Source: WJMB01 sp964581465
GTDB taxonomy: Bacteria; RBG-13-66-14
Reading direction: 5' to 3'
DNA: 19,909 nucleotides
NCBI GenBank assembly: GCA_964581465.1
Contig: CAZOOP010000052.1
Coordinates: 1 to 19,909, forward strand
Below the pieces are notes generated by a model, which saw nothing but the letters and a program-made list of their open reading frames with translations, made no database searches and had not been told where the DNA came from. Each line of letters begins with the position of its first letter. Position 1 is the stretch's first letter. This document shows, in pieces, positions 1 through 6,857 of the stretch. A program made the position numbers and the translations under genes.

Positions 1-65
1 GCTTGTAATACGGCTTGTAATACGGCTTGTAATACGGCTTGTAATACGGCTTGTAATACGGCTTG
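1..65. repeat. 12-bp tandem repeat (minisatellite), about 5.4 copies
   Basis: Five exact head-to-tail copies of GCTTGTAATACG followed by a partial copy (GCTTG). The array runs into the left edge of the window, so its true copy number is unknown. The unit length is a multiple of three, so an open frame would read Ala-Cys-Asn-Thr repeatedly, but no start or gene context supports coding. There are no spacers, so it is not a CRISPR array. Confidence 0.95.
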
Positions 66-107
66 GGATCATCACCAGAAACTGAACCAAGTATTAGCAA
101 CTCGGGA

Positions 108-153
108 AAGCCGCCTCGTGAAGGTGGCTTGGTAAAAACCCGCAGCGAGCGGG
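108..153. repeat. Two adjacent small hairpins
   Basis: The first hairpin pairs AAGCCGCCT (108-116) with AGGTGGCTT (122-130), with one G-U pair and a 5-nt loop. The second pairs CCCGC (139-143) with GCGGG (149-153) around AGCGA. No T-run follows either stem, so they are not convincing intrinsic terminators. Paired hairpins of this sort are typical of dispersed extragenic repeats; whether they recur in this genome cannot be seen from one window. Confidence 0.5.
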
Positions 154-190
154 ATGACAATGGCGGCGATAAATAGCTATCAAGCATTGA

Positions 191-603
191 ATGACAGTCT
201 ATCAACTGGATGAGTCGGTCCAGGTGCGAGTGATAATCCCTACGGCAGATCGTTACTACAAGCGAATCTGCGAGCGCATCGCCGCCGATCGCTAGGCCGA
301 GCTGGACAATGTCGAGCTGGACTCGATCGTCAACTCCGACGGCTGGAGGGCCTATAACAAGCTGTCACTCAACGGTTTTCACCACAAACGCATCGACCAT
401 GACAAGACCCTGGTCAATGGCAAGGTGCGTATCAACTGCATCGAGAACTCCTGTGGCTACGGCAAACGCCGCCAAAAAGCCTACCACGGCGGCTTCATAC
501 GCAACGACAGGCTCTTTCGCAGAGTAAGGCCGTCAGCTTCAACCATCGCGACGACGAAAACGCGCTGAACTACCTCAGGAGCATACTTCGCGCTTGTTCA
601 TAA
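191..603 (+). pseudogene. IS1595/ISXO2-like transposase remnant
   Basis: The frame starting at 191 has an in-frame TAG at 293-295. It then reads a stretch typical of the ISXO2-like DDE transposase C-terminal half: VNSDGWRAYNKLS with the conserved D at 338-340, a later RINCIENSCGYGKRR, and KAYHGG. The family's closing motif FNHRDDENALNYL is found in another frame (538-603, stop TAA 601-603), so a frameshift lies between about 500 and 538. The N-terminal zinc-ribbon and first catalytic Asp are missing. With a stop, a frameshift and a lost 5' part, this is an inactive relic. The IS1595 assignment rests on the remembered SDGWRGY...RINGIES/FWSYAKRR pattern. No terminal inverted repeats were identified. 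Confidence 0.8.
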
Positions 604-640
604 TTAGGTGATAATCCCTAAACATAAACGGAGGTTGTCG

Positions 641-1096
641 ATGAACCATCGCCTCGCCCTGTTTCTGATTCCCCTCACTCTCGCGGTATCAGCAGTTGAT
701 GCAGCCGAACCCCTGGATGACTACACCGAGTTGCGGGATGCCCTCTTCGCCGGCGGCGAGGTGCGTGTAGTCGCCGATTACGCCGCCTGCGAGATGATCC
801 TCGACGGTGAGCCCGTCGGCCCGGGACCCGAAGCCGTGGGCGGCTTGACCATCGCGGCCTTCGAGTACTTCGCTCCCGGTGTGGTCGGCAACGAGCTCGG
901 CTACCTCAGCTTCAGCCACAGCCAACTGATCGCCCACCGCGACTACGTCCTCAACTATGTCCGTTTCCGCGTCTACGAGGACGGCGGCGTCGAAATCACC
1001 GCCCGTTACCTGGATCCGCTAAGCTACGAGGTGCTGATGGACGAAGGCTTCACCACGGAGCTGGGTGAAGCCGTCGCGTTCTATCTCGATGACTGA
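641..1096 (+). CDS. Secreted VirK-like protein
   Basis: A 151-residue protein. The start at 641 is chosen over an upstream in-frame ATG at 608 because GGAGG (630-634) lies 6 nt ahead and the protein then begins with a clean signal peptide (MNHR, hydrophobic LALFLIPLTLAV, Ala-rich cleavage region near residue 21-23). The mature part begins with a LxDYTELRDALFAGGEVRVV block with a following cysteine (DYAACEM). It ends with YVRFRVYEDGGVEITARYLD plus a PLSYEV segment. This layout matches the VirK family of small periplasmic proteins, whose molecular role is poorly defined. The protein is therefore expected in the periplasm or outside the cell. The stop codon lies 5 nt from the stop of the convergent acyl-CoA synthetase, with no room for a terminator between them. 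Codon use is GC-rich like the host-type genes. Confidence 0.7.
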   Translation: MNHRLALFLIPLTLAVSAVDAAEPLDDYTELRDALFAGGEVRVVADYAACEMILDGEPVGPGPEAVGGLTIAAFEYFAPGVVGNELGYLSFSHSQLIAHRDYVLNYVRFRVYEDGGVEITARYLDPLSYEVLMDEGFTTELGEAVAFYLDD

Positions 1097-1101
1097 GGCG
1101 T

Positions 1102-2989
1102 TCAGCGCCGGGGCGCGTCCAGGTAATCAGCGCCCAGCAAATAGCGCTTGATCTTCTTCGTCGAGGTCTTGGGGAACTCCTCCTCGCGGACGACGAAGTC
1201 CTTGATGCGCTTGAAGCTCGCCAGCTCGTCGTTGATACGCGTCACCTCGCGGCGCAGGGTCTCGCGGATTTTGGTCTCGTTGAGCTCGTAGCCCTTCTCG
1301 CGGGCGGCCAGGTCGAAGTGCTCGTAGTCGGGCACGATGATCGCGACCACGTCCTCGCGGTTGGACTCCTCCAGGCGGCGGCCCATCACCACGCACTCGG
1401 CGATGAAGGGGCTGCGGCTGAGGGGTTCCTCGATCTGCTCGGGATAGACATTCTTGCCTGCGGCGGTGACGATGACGTTCTTGTTGCGACCGGCGATGCG
1501 CGGGTACCCGTCGAGGCCGATCCAGCCGATGTCACCGGTGCGGAACCAGCGCCCCCGCTCGGACACCGCTGTCTCTTCCACGCCGGGCACGGCGGCGTAG
1601 ATCAGCTTGCCGTCGAGTTCGGGTTCATTGGGGACCGGTTCTTCGATGAAGACCGCCGCGTCGGCCCGCGGGTTGTCCAGGTAGCCGGGCATCACCTGGG
1701 GGCCGCGGTAGCAAAGCTCGCCGTGGCCGTGCTCGTCGGGATCGCGGACCAGCACCTCGTTGCCCCACAGGCAGGGACCGATGGTCTCGGGTACGGCGCG
1801 CTCGAAGTCGGCGTGGTTGACGTTGGTCACCGGGCTGGTCTCGGTCAGGCCGTAGCCCTGAGCCAGCAGCAGACCCAGGTGCTCGAAGCCCCGGGCGACG
1901 TTGGGGTCCAGGGCGGCGGCGCCGGAGATCATCAGGCGCAGTCTGGCCAGACCTGCCTTGTCGCGCAGGCCGCGGAAGATACCCTTGCCCCAACGGCCCT
2001 TGAGCATCGCCCGCCCAAGTTTGACCAGGCCCAGGCTGGCGTGGAAGGCCACCCGCTTGAAGGCCGGCTGTTTCTTGATCGCCCCGTGGATCCCCGCCAG
2101 CAGCTTCCAGCAGCGGCACGCCGAGCATGATCGTCCCCTCGCCCTCGCGCACCGAACGGATGATGTCCCGGCTCTTCAGGCTGGGGGCGTAGATGATCCG
2201 AGCCCCGGAGTACAGCGGCATCAGCAGCCCACAGGTGCACTCGAAGGTGTGGAACAGGGGCAGCACGCTGACGAAGGTGTCCGCGGTGTCATTGTCGACG
2301 CGATGGAGGATCTGCTTGACGTTGGCGATCAGGTTGCGGTGCAGCAGGCGCACGGCCTTGCTCTGACCCGTGGTGCCCGAAGTGAACAGGATCGAGCAGA
2401 TGTCCTCGGGTTTGGGCGCCGTGGGCGGCTCGTCGACCTCGGGGGCCTCGGCGTCGGGACCCAACATTCCCCAGGCGTCGATATCGATCACCGCCGTGAG
2501 CTCGGGGAAGTCGTCGAGCCGCTCGAGTACGTCTCCGGCGACGCGCCCCTCGGCCAGCAGCACCCTGGCGCCGCTCTCACGCAGGATGTGGGCGTACTCG
2601 TGCTCGGTCAGTAGTGGGTCGATCGGCACCACCACGGCGCCCGAGACGACCACCCCGGTGTAGCAGATGCCCCAGCGCGGCTTGTTGGGCGAGAGCAGGG
2701 CCACCCGGTCGCCCTCGCCGACGCCCAGCTCGCGCAGCCGGGCGTTGACCGCCAGGCTCTTGCGGTGAAAGGTCCGACCGTCGATGCTTTTCAACTCTTC
2801 GTCGAAGAAGCCCATGACCGTGGGATGCTTGGGCAGGCGCTCGGCGCGGAAGCGGACCACCTCGGCGACGGTGCGCGGGTAGGCGTCGAGCCGGGGCTCC
2901 CGCTCTTCGGCGCTCCAGCCGACGTGGGGTAGGGTCGTTTCGGGGCGAATCGTTTCCTTGGTGAGCGTATCTTCGACGGCCTGGATCAT
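1102..2989 (-). pseudogene. Long-chain acyl-CoA synthetase (AMP-forming), frameshifted
   Basis: A member of the adenylate-forming family that would activate long-chain fatty acids to acyl-CoA through an acyl-AMP. The start at 2989 has AGGAGG 5 nt upstream. The N-terminal frame carries the P-loop ILFTSGTTGQSKAV at residues 200-213. The downstream frame carries YGLTETSP, the hinge region WFRTGDIGWIGLDGYPRIAG with RNKNVIVTAAGKNVYPEQIE, and the C-terminal KTSTKKIKR that supplies the catalytic lysine. All family motifs are present and the total of about 628 codons fits FadD-like enzymes. The two halves lie in different frames: the join is near 2104-2115, where GVPLLE should continue into KLLAGIHGAIKK. 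The total length (1888 nt) is one more than a multiple of three, equal to a net +1 or -2 change in a CTGCTGG-rich run. It is either a recent pseudogene or a sequencing/assembly error. The first half carries acyl-adenylation motifs but would not work alone. Confidence 0.85.
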
Positions 2990-3073
2990 CGGACCTCCTG
3001 ATGCTGCCGGCTTTCGTCGCCCAGGGGTTCCGGAGCGATTCTGTTGTCTCAATAGGGTACACTTATGCCGAAT

Positions 3074-3086
3074 GTACAATTTGTAC
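3074..3086. promoter_or_regulatory. Candidate operator palindrome upstream of the acyl-CoA synthetase
   Basis: A perfect 6-bp inverted repeat, GTACAA-T-TTGTAC, lies 85 nt upstream of the synthetase start in the non-coding region, where a promoter would sit. Short symmetric sites in this position often bind TetR/GntR-type regulators of fatty-acid genes. No regulator gene is in the window and no clear -10/-35 pair was found, so the role is inferred from position and symmetry alone. Confidence 0.3.
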
Positions 3087-3359
3087 CACAGGATACGCCG
3101 CGGTGACAATACACACTCTGAGAAGAGGAATGACAGACGGGGGCAGAGTACCTACCGCCCACGTCAAATATCCGGGCATCGTCCAGCGCACTCCGCACCG
3201 CAAGATCAAGGAATATGGTTACAGGGTACCGATTGAGCGCAGCATAGGTAGCGATTTCTACGCCGCCACCGGCGCCCCCGAGGGCTCCGATATCATCCGG
3301 GCGCGCAAGCTGGAACGCCGCGTCGCCTAACTCGCCAAGCGTCTCGAATCCTGAGCGAG

Positions 3360-3535
3360 CCGCGACGGCGGCTGCCATTCCACCTAAGACTCCGCCCCCG
3401 CCCGGCGTTGGCACGTTTCTTGCGCAAGGAGAGCTGCCATTGTGTTGCGTGTCGGATTCCGCAAGAAACGTGCCAACGCCTCGCGCCGGGTCGACGGAGG
3501 GGCTTGGACGGGGGGCAGTCCAGCCGCCGTCGCGG
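3360..3535. repeat. Nested long inverted repeat (MITE-like or structured RNA)
   Basis: Two pairs of perfect arms are nested in the same order. The outer arms are CCGCGACGGCGGCTG (3360-3374) and its reverse complement (3521-3535), 15 of 15 bases. The inner arms are 21 of 21 bases, 3404-3424 (beginning GGCGTTGGCACGTTTC) against 3460-3480. The inner loop is 35 nt. The segments between outer and inner arms (29 and 40 nt) are only loosely complementary. A transcript of either strand could fold into one long stem. No protein frame explains the symmetry. It could be a miniature inverted-repeat element, a relic of an insertion, or a structured RNA. Confidence 0.8.
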
Positions 3536-3567
3536 CGGAGCGCTTACAGGCTGCTGTTTTTCAACGT

Positions 3568-3690
3568 TTAGGCAGATAGATACTCTGTCAAGCGCCTCTT
3601 GGACAAGTCACGAATCACTCGGGCTGATTGCAGTCCTTGACGAATCACTGATACGCGGGAGTATCCAAGTCGTCTAGCGAGCTGCCTCAT
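3568..3690 (-). CDS. Possible 40-aa helix-turn-helix fragment
   Basis: A short minus-strand frame starts at ATG 3690 and stops at TAA 3568-3570. Its product opens with MRQLARRLGYSRVSVIRQGL, which has the spacing of a helix-turn-helix recognition unit as seen in regulators and recombinase or transposase DNA-binding ends. It has no clear ribosome-binding site and is too small to be a full regulator. It is most likely a degraded fragment or a chance frame. Confidence 0.2.
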   Translation of the reverse strand: MRQLARRLGYSRVSVIRQGLQSARVIRDLSKRRLTEYLSA

Positions 3691-4492
3691 ATAGATTGGC
3701 CATAAAGTATGTCCTTATTTTGATGCCGTACTTGGTGTTGTTCGTACGAGCCGATTATAAGCAACACGTATTACATTATTACATATGCAATACACACTCG
3801 CACTTGAACAGACTCATCCAGCTATTTGTTTGTCATTCATTGCTTTGTAGTTTACATCCGCCGCCATTGTCAGCCCGCTGCATTGTCATACCAATGCATG
3901 ATGGCGCGAAACCCGGCCTGGCATTGAGTGCCGCCGGATACCCGGGGCTGTTGATCATGCTCAGGAATCGACCAGGTTGTGGAGGAATCTGCGCACGACG
4001 CTCTATTGCTCGCCTTAGCAGCCTCGACCGTTATCCGACTTCGCTGGTTGACTCTTCGTTACGAGTAGTTAACAAGTCTTCGTCTCAAAACGTCTTTCCT
4101 AAATTGCGAATACATGGTTCAGTTTCTAGTGATGATCCCAATAATAATCATCATTCTATATTCCATAGGGCGGGGGTTGCATCCCCGCCGTTTCTGGATC
4201 AACGTTTGTCGTTCAAGAACCCTGAATGTTGATGAAAGGGCGACCGGAAAACCATCGCCCCTCCGGGAGCATTTGTTTGTGTGGGTTGATTATCTGTTAT
4301 CTGATCAACAACACCTGTTAGCCGACAGGCTATTTTAGCACGGCGGCGGTTTGCGTTAGAATCGGCGGCTTATGCTCGAATGGCGGCTTAATTTTCAGCG
4401 TTTTCGCGACGCTTTCCGTTCCAATCTCGCGCCGCCAACCGTTGCCTCTATTCGATAATAAACCGCCATCTCGCCCTCTTTATCTTCGAATC
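3691..4492. other. AT-richer non-coding stretch with hairpin repeats
   Basis: About 800 bp of lower GC than its surroundings without a convincing gene. A 178-codon plus-strand frame from 3696 has no ribosome-binding site, irregular composition and no recognisable motif. Two hairpins occur at 4169-4260 and are listed separately. The sequence looks like decayed DNA between two gene blocks. Confidence 0.5.
4169..4260. repeat. Pair of GC-rich hairpins, dispersed-repeat style
   Basis: GGCGGGG (4169-4175) pairs with CCCCGCC (4183-4189) across a 7-nt loop. GGGCGA (4238-4243) pairs with TCGCCC (4255-4260) across an 11-nt loop. Between them ATCAAC (4199-4204) and GTTGAT (4228-4233) are complementary. 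GC-rich hairpin pairs of the form GGGCGACCGG...TCGCCCC are common as dispersed extragenic repeats in some GC-rich uncultured bacteria. That comparison is from memory, and copy number needs the whole genome. Confidence 0.45.
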
Positions 4493-5263
4493 TCAACCCT
4501 TCCCAGGCCGATAGCTGGCCGCGATGAACTCCCCGCGTCGCACTCGCCCGGTCGTGCCCCCGGCCACCGAGTACGTCACCTCGTGCTCCTCGATGTACTC
4601 CTCCAAGTCCTCCAGCCCCTCTCTCGTGATCTCGCCCCCGATCGTCAGCAGCCAGCTCCTCTGAAGGCCGCTCAACCGCTCCAGGAAGGCGTCCTGCTGT
4701 TCCGCGCCCCAGGTCGGCGCGCCGTACGCCTCCTGGCTGGTGCCGACGTAGGGTGGATCGAGGAAGAAGAAGGCCTCGCGGCTGTCATAGTAGTCGAGAA
4801 CTTCGTCGACGGGCCGCTGCTCGATTATCACACCCTCCAACCGCTGCGCGACCTCGGTGAAGTCGCGCATGATCGGCGGGAAACGCGGCGATCCGCACCG
4901 CTGGACACCGTAGTGCATCCCCTTGCCACTGAAGCTCACCCGGCTCTTCCAGAACCACAATACAGCCCGCTGGATGTCCGTTAGGCGCGGCTGCCGTTCC
5001 AGTTCGGTCCAGGTCTGCCGGCTGTGGGGCAGGAAGCGCAGCCAGGCCTCCAACTCGGCCGAATGATACGCCACCACCAGGTAGAAGTTTATTAACTCGC
5101 CGTCGAGATCGTTCACGATCTCGAGCTTCGCCCGCTCTTTCGTAAAGAAGAGGTGGCCGGCGCCGAAGAACGGCTCGATATAGATATTGTGGGGCGGCAG
5201 CAGAGCCTGGAGCTTCTTCACCATGCGGTAATTGCCGCCGACGCGGCTGATAAGACTCTTCAT
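4493..5263 (-). CDS. DNA adenine methylase, D12 (Dam/DpnM) class
   Basis: A 256-residue N6-adenine methyltransferase that transfers a methyl group from S-adenosylmethionine to DNA. The N-terminus MKSLISRVGGNYRMVKKL is the family's usual opening. It is followed by the SAM-binding motif I (E30-PFFGAG, residues 30-36) and catalytic motif IV DPPY (169-172), in the alpha-class order of Dam. The start at 5263 is chosen by homology; an in-frame ATG at 5320 would add 19 residues unlike the family. GGGAGG lies 12 nt ahead of 5263, a long spacing, so the start is not certain. No partner endonuclease is adjacent, so it is probably an orphan methylase of the kind often carried by phages. It diverges from the four small genes at 5364-6787, which also have a phage flavour. 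The stop is followed by non-coding DNA. Confidence 0.85.
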   Translation of the reverse strand: MKSLISRVGGNYRMVKKLQALLPPHNIYIEPFFGAGHLFFTKERAKLEIVNDLDGELINFYLVVAYHSAELEAWLRFLPHSRQTWTELERQPRLTDIQRAVLWFWKSRVSFSGKGMHYGVQRCGSPRFPPIMRDFTEVAQRLEGVIIEQRPVDEVLDYYDSREAFFFLDPPYVGTSQEAYGAPTWGAEQQDAFLERLSGLQRSWLLTIGGEITREGLEDLEEYIEEHEVTYSVAGGTTGRVRRGEFIAASYRPGKG

Positions 5264-5363
5264 CGATGCTGTGACCCTCCCCGGCCTGGTGTCTAATGCT
5301 TGACGGGCCGTGTAAAGCATGCAATTATTCCACTGTCCGACAATTCAAGGCGGGTAGTAGGCC

Positions 5364-5969
5364 GTGGCCTGGGTCGGTCGGGTGGTGTCCGCCGGTCCCG
5401 GTAAACTGGACCAGACCGCGCCGTGGATTCGCGAGAGCGAGGTGGGCAAGCATCGGCGGTTCTCCAGCGCGGAACTCAACTCCCAGGGCAAAGCACTGCC
5501 GATCTACCACCTGCGCTGCCGGGGAATGACCAATGCCTACTTCGGCGACCCCGGCAAACCCGGGGCGGGACTGCGCGGAGGAGGAGACAGCCGCCGACGA
5601 GCGGAGCTGGAGAAGCTCTACCCGGCCGAGATCGAGGAGCGCATCCGGGGTATCCAGAGCGGGGCGGGCTGGCCGGAAGCGTCACGCCGAGGGCTGGACT
5701 GGCATTACGAGAAACACCGTGAGGACCTGGAGCTCTCCACGGGCGATGAGTGGTCACTCGACCAGTATCAGGCCGAGTCGTTGCGGGTGATTCGGGAGGC
5801 CGATCGGGTGATGACTTATCACAAGCCGGGGGCCACGGACATCGTGCGCTGGGGCTTCTATGAAAGCGCGAGCGGGTTGTATGCGGCTGTGGACGGACAA
5901 GCGGGATATATCACCACATTCTTCCCGATGGAAGAGCTCAGTGGCCACTACGTGGAGGTGAACAGGTGA
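5364..5969 (+). CDS. Phage-type protein with C-terminal BECR-fold RNase toxin-like domain, probably 5'-truncated
   Basis: A 201-residue frame. The C-terminal part shows a pattern of BECR-fold nucleases (barnase/EndoU/colicin-like toxins often attached to phage MuF proteins). H114 and H118 lie in a WHYEKHREDL helix, then VMTYHKPG, then GFYESASGLYAAVDG and a closing TTFFP (184-188). The first part (EVGKHRRFSSAELNSQGKAL, RCRGMTNAYFGDPGKPG) is unrecognised but has the same strong third-position G/C bias right up to the first codon after an in-frame TAG (5358-5360). Coding therefore probably once extended further 5' and was cut off. GTG 5364 lacks a good ribosome-binding site and ATG 5526 is an alternative. 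The stop overlaps the next gene's GTG start, so the pair is translationally coupled. The nuclease activity is inference from the motif pattern. Confidence 0.55.
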   Translation: MAWVGRVVSAGPGKLDQTAPWIRESEVGKHRRFSSAELNSQGKALPIYHLRCRGMTNAYFGDPGKPGAGLRGGGDSRRRAELEKLYPAEIEERIRGIQSGAGWPEASRRGLDWHYEKHREDLELSTGDEWSLDQYQAESLRVIREADRVMTYHKPGATDIVRWGFYESASGLYAAVDGQAGYITTFFPMEELSGHYVEVNR

Positions 5970-6268
5970 GAGCGGAATCAATATTCATCAAGTATATGGC
6001 GGAGATCAGCGACCCGCCCGAAGAGCATGACCTTGCTGTGGCAGTGAACGCCAGAGCCAGGATCGCTACGATCGACGATAACGCGGCGGTCGTTGCCGCT
6101 GACAGGAAGCTCATCAAGCTCACCAAGTACGCTCCGGAAGACGCCTTGGTGCCACTCTCCGGTGACAGATGGTTTCAGAACCTACGGGCCATCGCCCGGG
6201 GCGAGTATCCCCTCGACCAGCTCCCCGAGCACGTCCGCGACCTCGCCGCCGAGCTGTACTATGACTGA
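5966..6268 (+). CDS. Small protein coupled to the toxin-like gene, possible antitoxin/immunity protein
   Basis: A 100-residue protein starting with GTG at 5966, which overlaps the TGA of the preceding gene (5967-5969). GGAGG (5954-5958) with 7-nt spacing decides this start over the ATG at 5996. The N-terminal half (SIFIKYMAEISDPPEEHDLA, then VNARARIATIDDNAAVV) suggests a small alpha/beta domain. The C-terminal part (PEHVRDLAAELYYD) is helical. It matches no family I can name. Strict coupling to a predicted nuclease makes an immunity or antitoxin role the simplest idea, but a phage structural or regulatory role is equally open. It overlaps the next gene by 8 nt. Confidence 0.7.
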   Translation: MRAESIFIKYMAEISDPPEEHDLAVAVNARARIATIDDNAAVVAADRKLIKLTKYAPEDALVPLSGDRWFQNLRAIARGEYPLDQLPEHVRDLAAELYYD

Positions 6269-6530
6269 GCTCAACCAGGCGGACCTCTTCACCGGCCGGG
6301 CGCCGGTCGACGAGGACCTGACACCCGCGCAGCGGATGAAGATGATCCGGCGGCGCTTCGGCCGCTGTAAGACCCAAACCGAGGACGGGCGGTGCACAGC
6401 ATGGACGACAAGCGACGGACAGCCGATGAAGATCACGCCCGAGCGCTGCCTGCGCTGCCTGCGCCTGGTGGCACGCAAGCGCCGAACGAAGCAGACCTGT
6501 CCGACGTGGAGCGGACGCGGGCGCGGCTGA
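6261..6530 (+). CDS. Small Cys-containing hypothetical protein
   Basis: An 89-residue protein (MTELNQADLFTG...) with ATG at 6261 overlapping the end of the previous gene by 8 nt, a phage-like packing. It contains an RMKMIRRRFGRC stretch, then five further Cys-bearing positions including C-x2-C (RCLRCL) and a last Cys near the basic C-terminus. A small zinc-binding fold is possible. Third codon positions are strongly G/C through to the stop, which supports this frame over the overlapping one in 6401-6530. The family is unrecognised. Confidence 0.65.
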   Translation: MTELNQADLFTGRAPVDEDLTPAQRMKMIRRRFGRCKTQTEDGRCTAWTTSDGQPMKITPERCLRCLRLVARKRRTKQTCPTWSGRGRG

Positions 6531-6787
6531 TGAAGATCGCCTACCTGTCCGACGCGGGACGCGCCCGCTGGCGCGCGGACGCCCGCCAACGCTACGAAGA
6601 ACAGCTCCGGCTCGTCCGCCTCCTCGGCGAAGAGCTGAGGCGGGCCGAGCGGGAGCTGCGGGAGCTGGAGCGGGAGGTCGAGGCCAGCCTGACGCCCGAG
6701 GAGAAGCGGTGGGCGGCCGAGAGAAGGCGGCGGCGCGGACTACTGCGCAGCGCCGCCCGGGACGACGAGATCAGGAACGGGTATTGA
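6530..6787 (+). CDS. Small coiled-coil protein
   Basis: An 85-residue protein whose ATG (6530-6532) overlaps the TGA of the previous gene (TGATG), so it should be translated by re-initiation. An earlier in-frame ATG at 6401 was rejected because codon use in 6401-6530 favours the preceding gene's frame. Residues 20-70 are a highly charged Arg/Glu/Leu helix (LLGEELRRAERELRELEREV, then PEEKRWAAERRRRR), a strong coiled-coil candidate. No family is recognised; small phage scaffold or accessory proteins look like this. It ends the four-gene cluster, and 70 bp without a gene follow. Confidence 0.6.
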   Translation: MKIAYLSDAGRARWRADARQRYEEQLRLVRLLGEELRRAERELRELEREVEASLTPEEKRWAAERRRRRGLLRSAARDDEIRNGY

Positions 6788-6857
6788 CGCGAAAGGCCGG
6801 AGGTCAGGGAGTGGAACCAGGCTCCTCGGGGTGGAGCTAAGCAAGATAATATGTTGT

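Larger units (their letters stand above)
2990..3567. other. Gene-poor stretch upstream of the acyl-CoA synthetase
   Basis: No reliable gene is visible. A 66-codon frame from 3130 to 3330 on the plus strand lacks a ribosome-binding site and a recognisable motif, and is best treated as chance. The stretch holds the palindrome at 3074-3086 and the nested inverted repeat at 3360-3535, described separately. Confidence 0.5.

Noticed and set aside
1..65. CRISPR-like array
   Set aside because: The repeats are 12 bp, directly adjacent and without spacers.
1318..2130. Long plus-strand frame of 270 codons
   Set aside because: It lies antisense to the acyl-CoA synthetase, whose motifs are clear; GC-rich third positions create open frames on the other strand.
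3130..3330. 66-codon plus-strand frame
   Set aside because: It has no recognisable domain or ribosome-binding site and runs into the inverted-repeat region.
3696..4232. 178-codon plus-strand frame, start hydrophobic like a signal peptide
   Set aside because: No ribosome-binding site, erratic composition, crosses hairpin repeats and has no motif; probably chance in non-coding DNA.
4314..4336. Hairpin CCTGT/ACAGG followed by TATTTTA as a terminator
   Set aside because: The stem is only 5 bp and the T-run is broken; it is not at the end of any gene.
6392..6530. Extended N-terminus of the coiled-coil gene (GTG 6392 or ATG 6401)
   Set aside because: Codon third positions in this stretch favour the overlapping upstream gene, and TGATG at 6528-6532 offers a natural coupled start.
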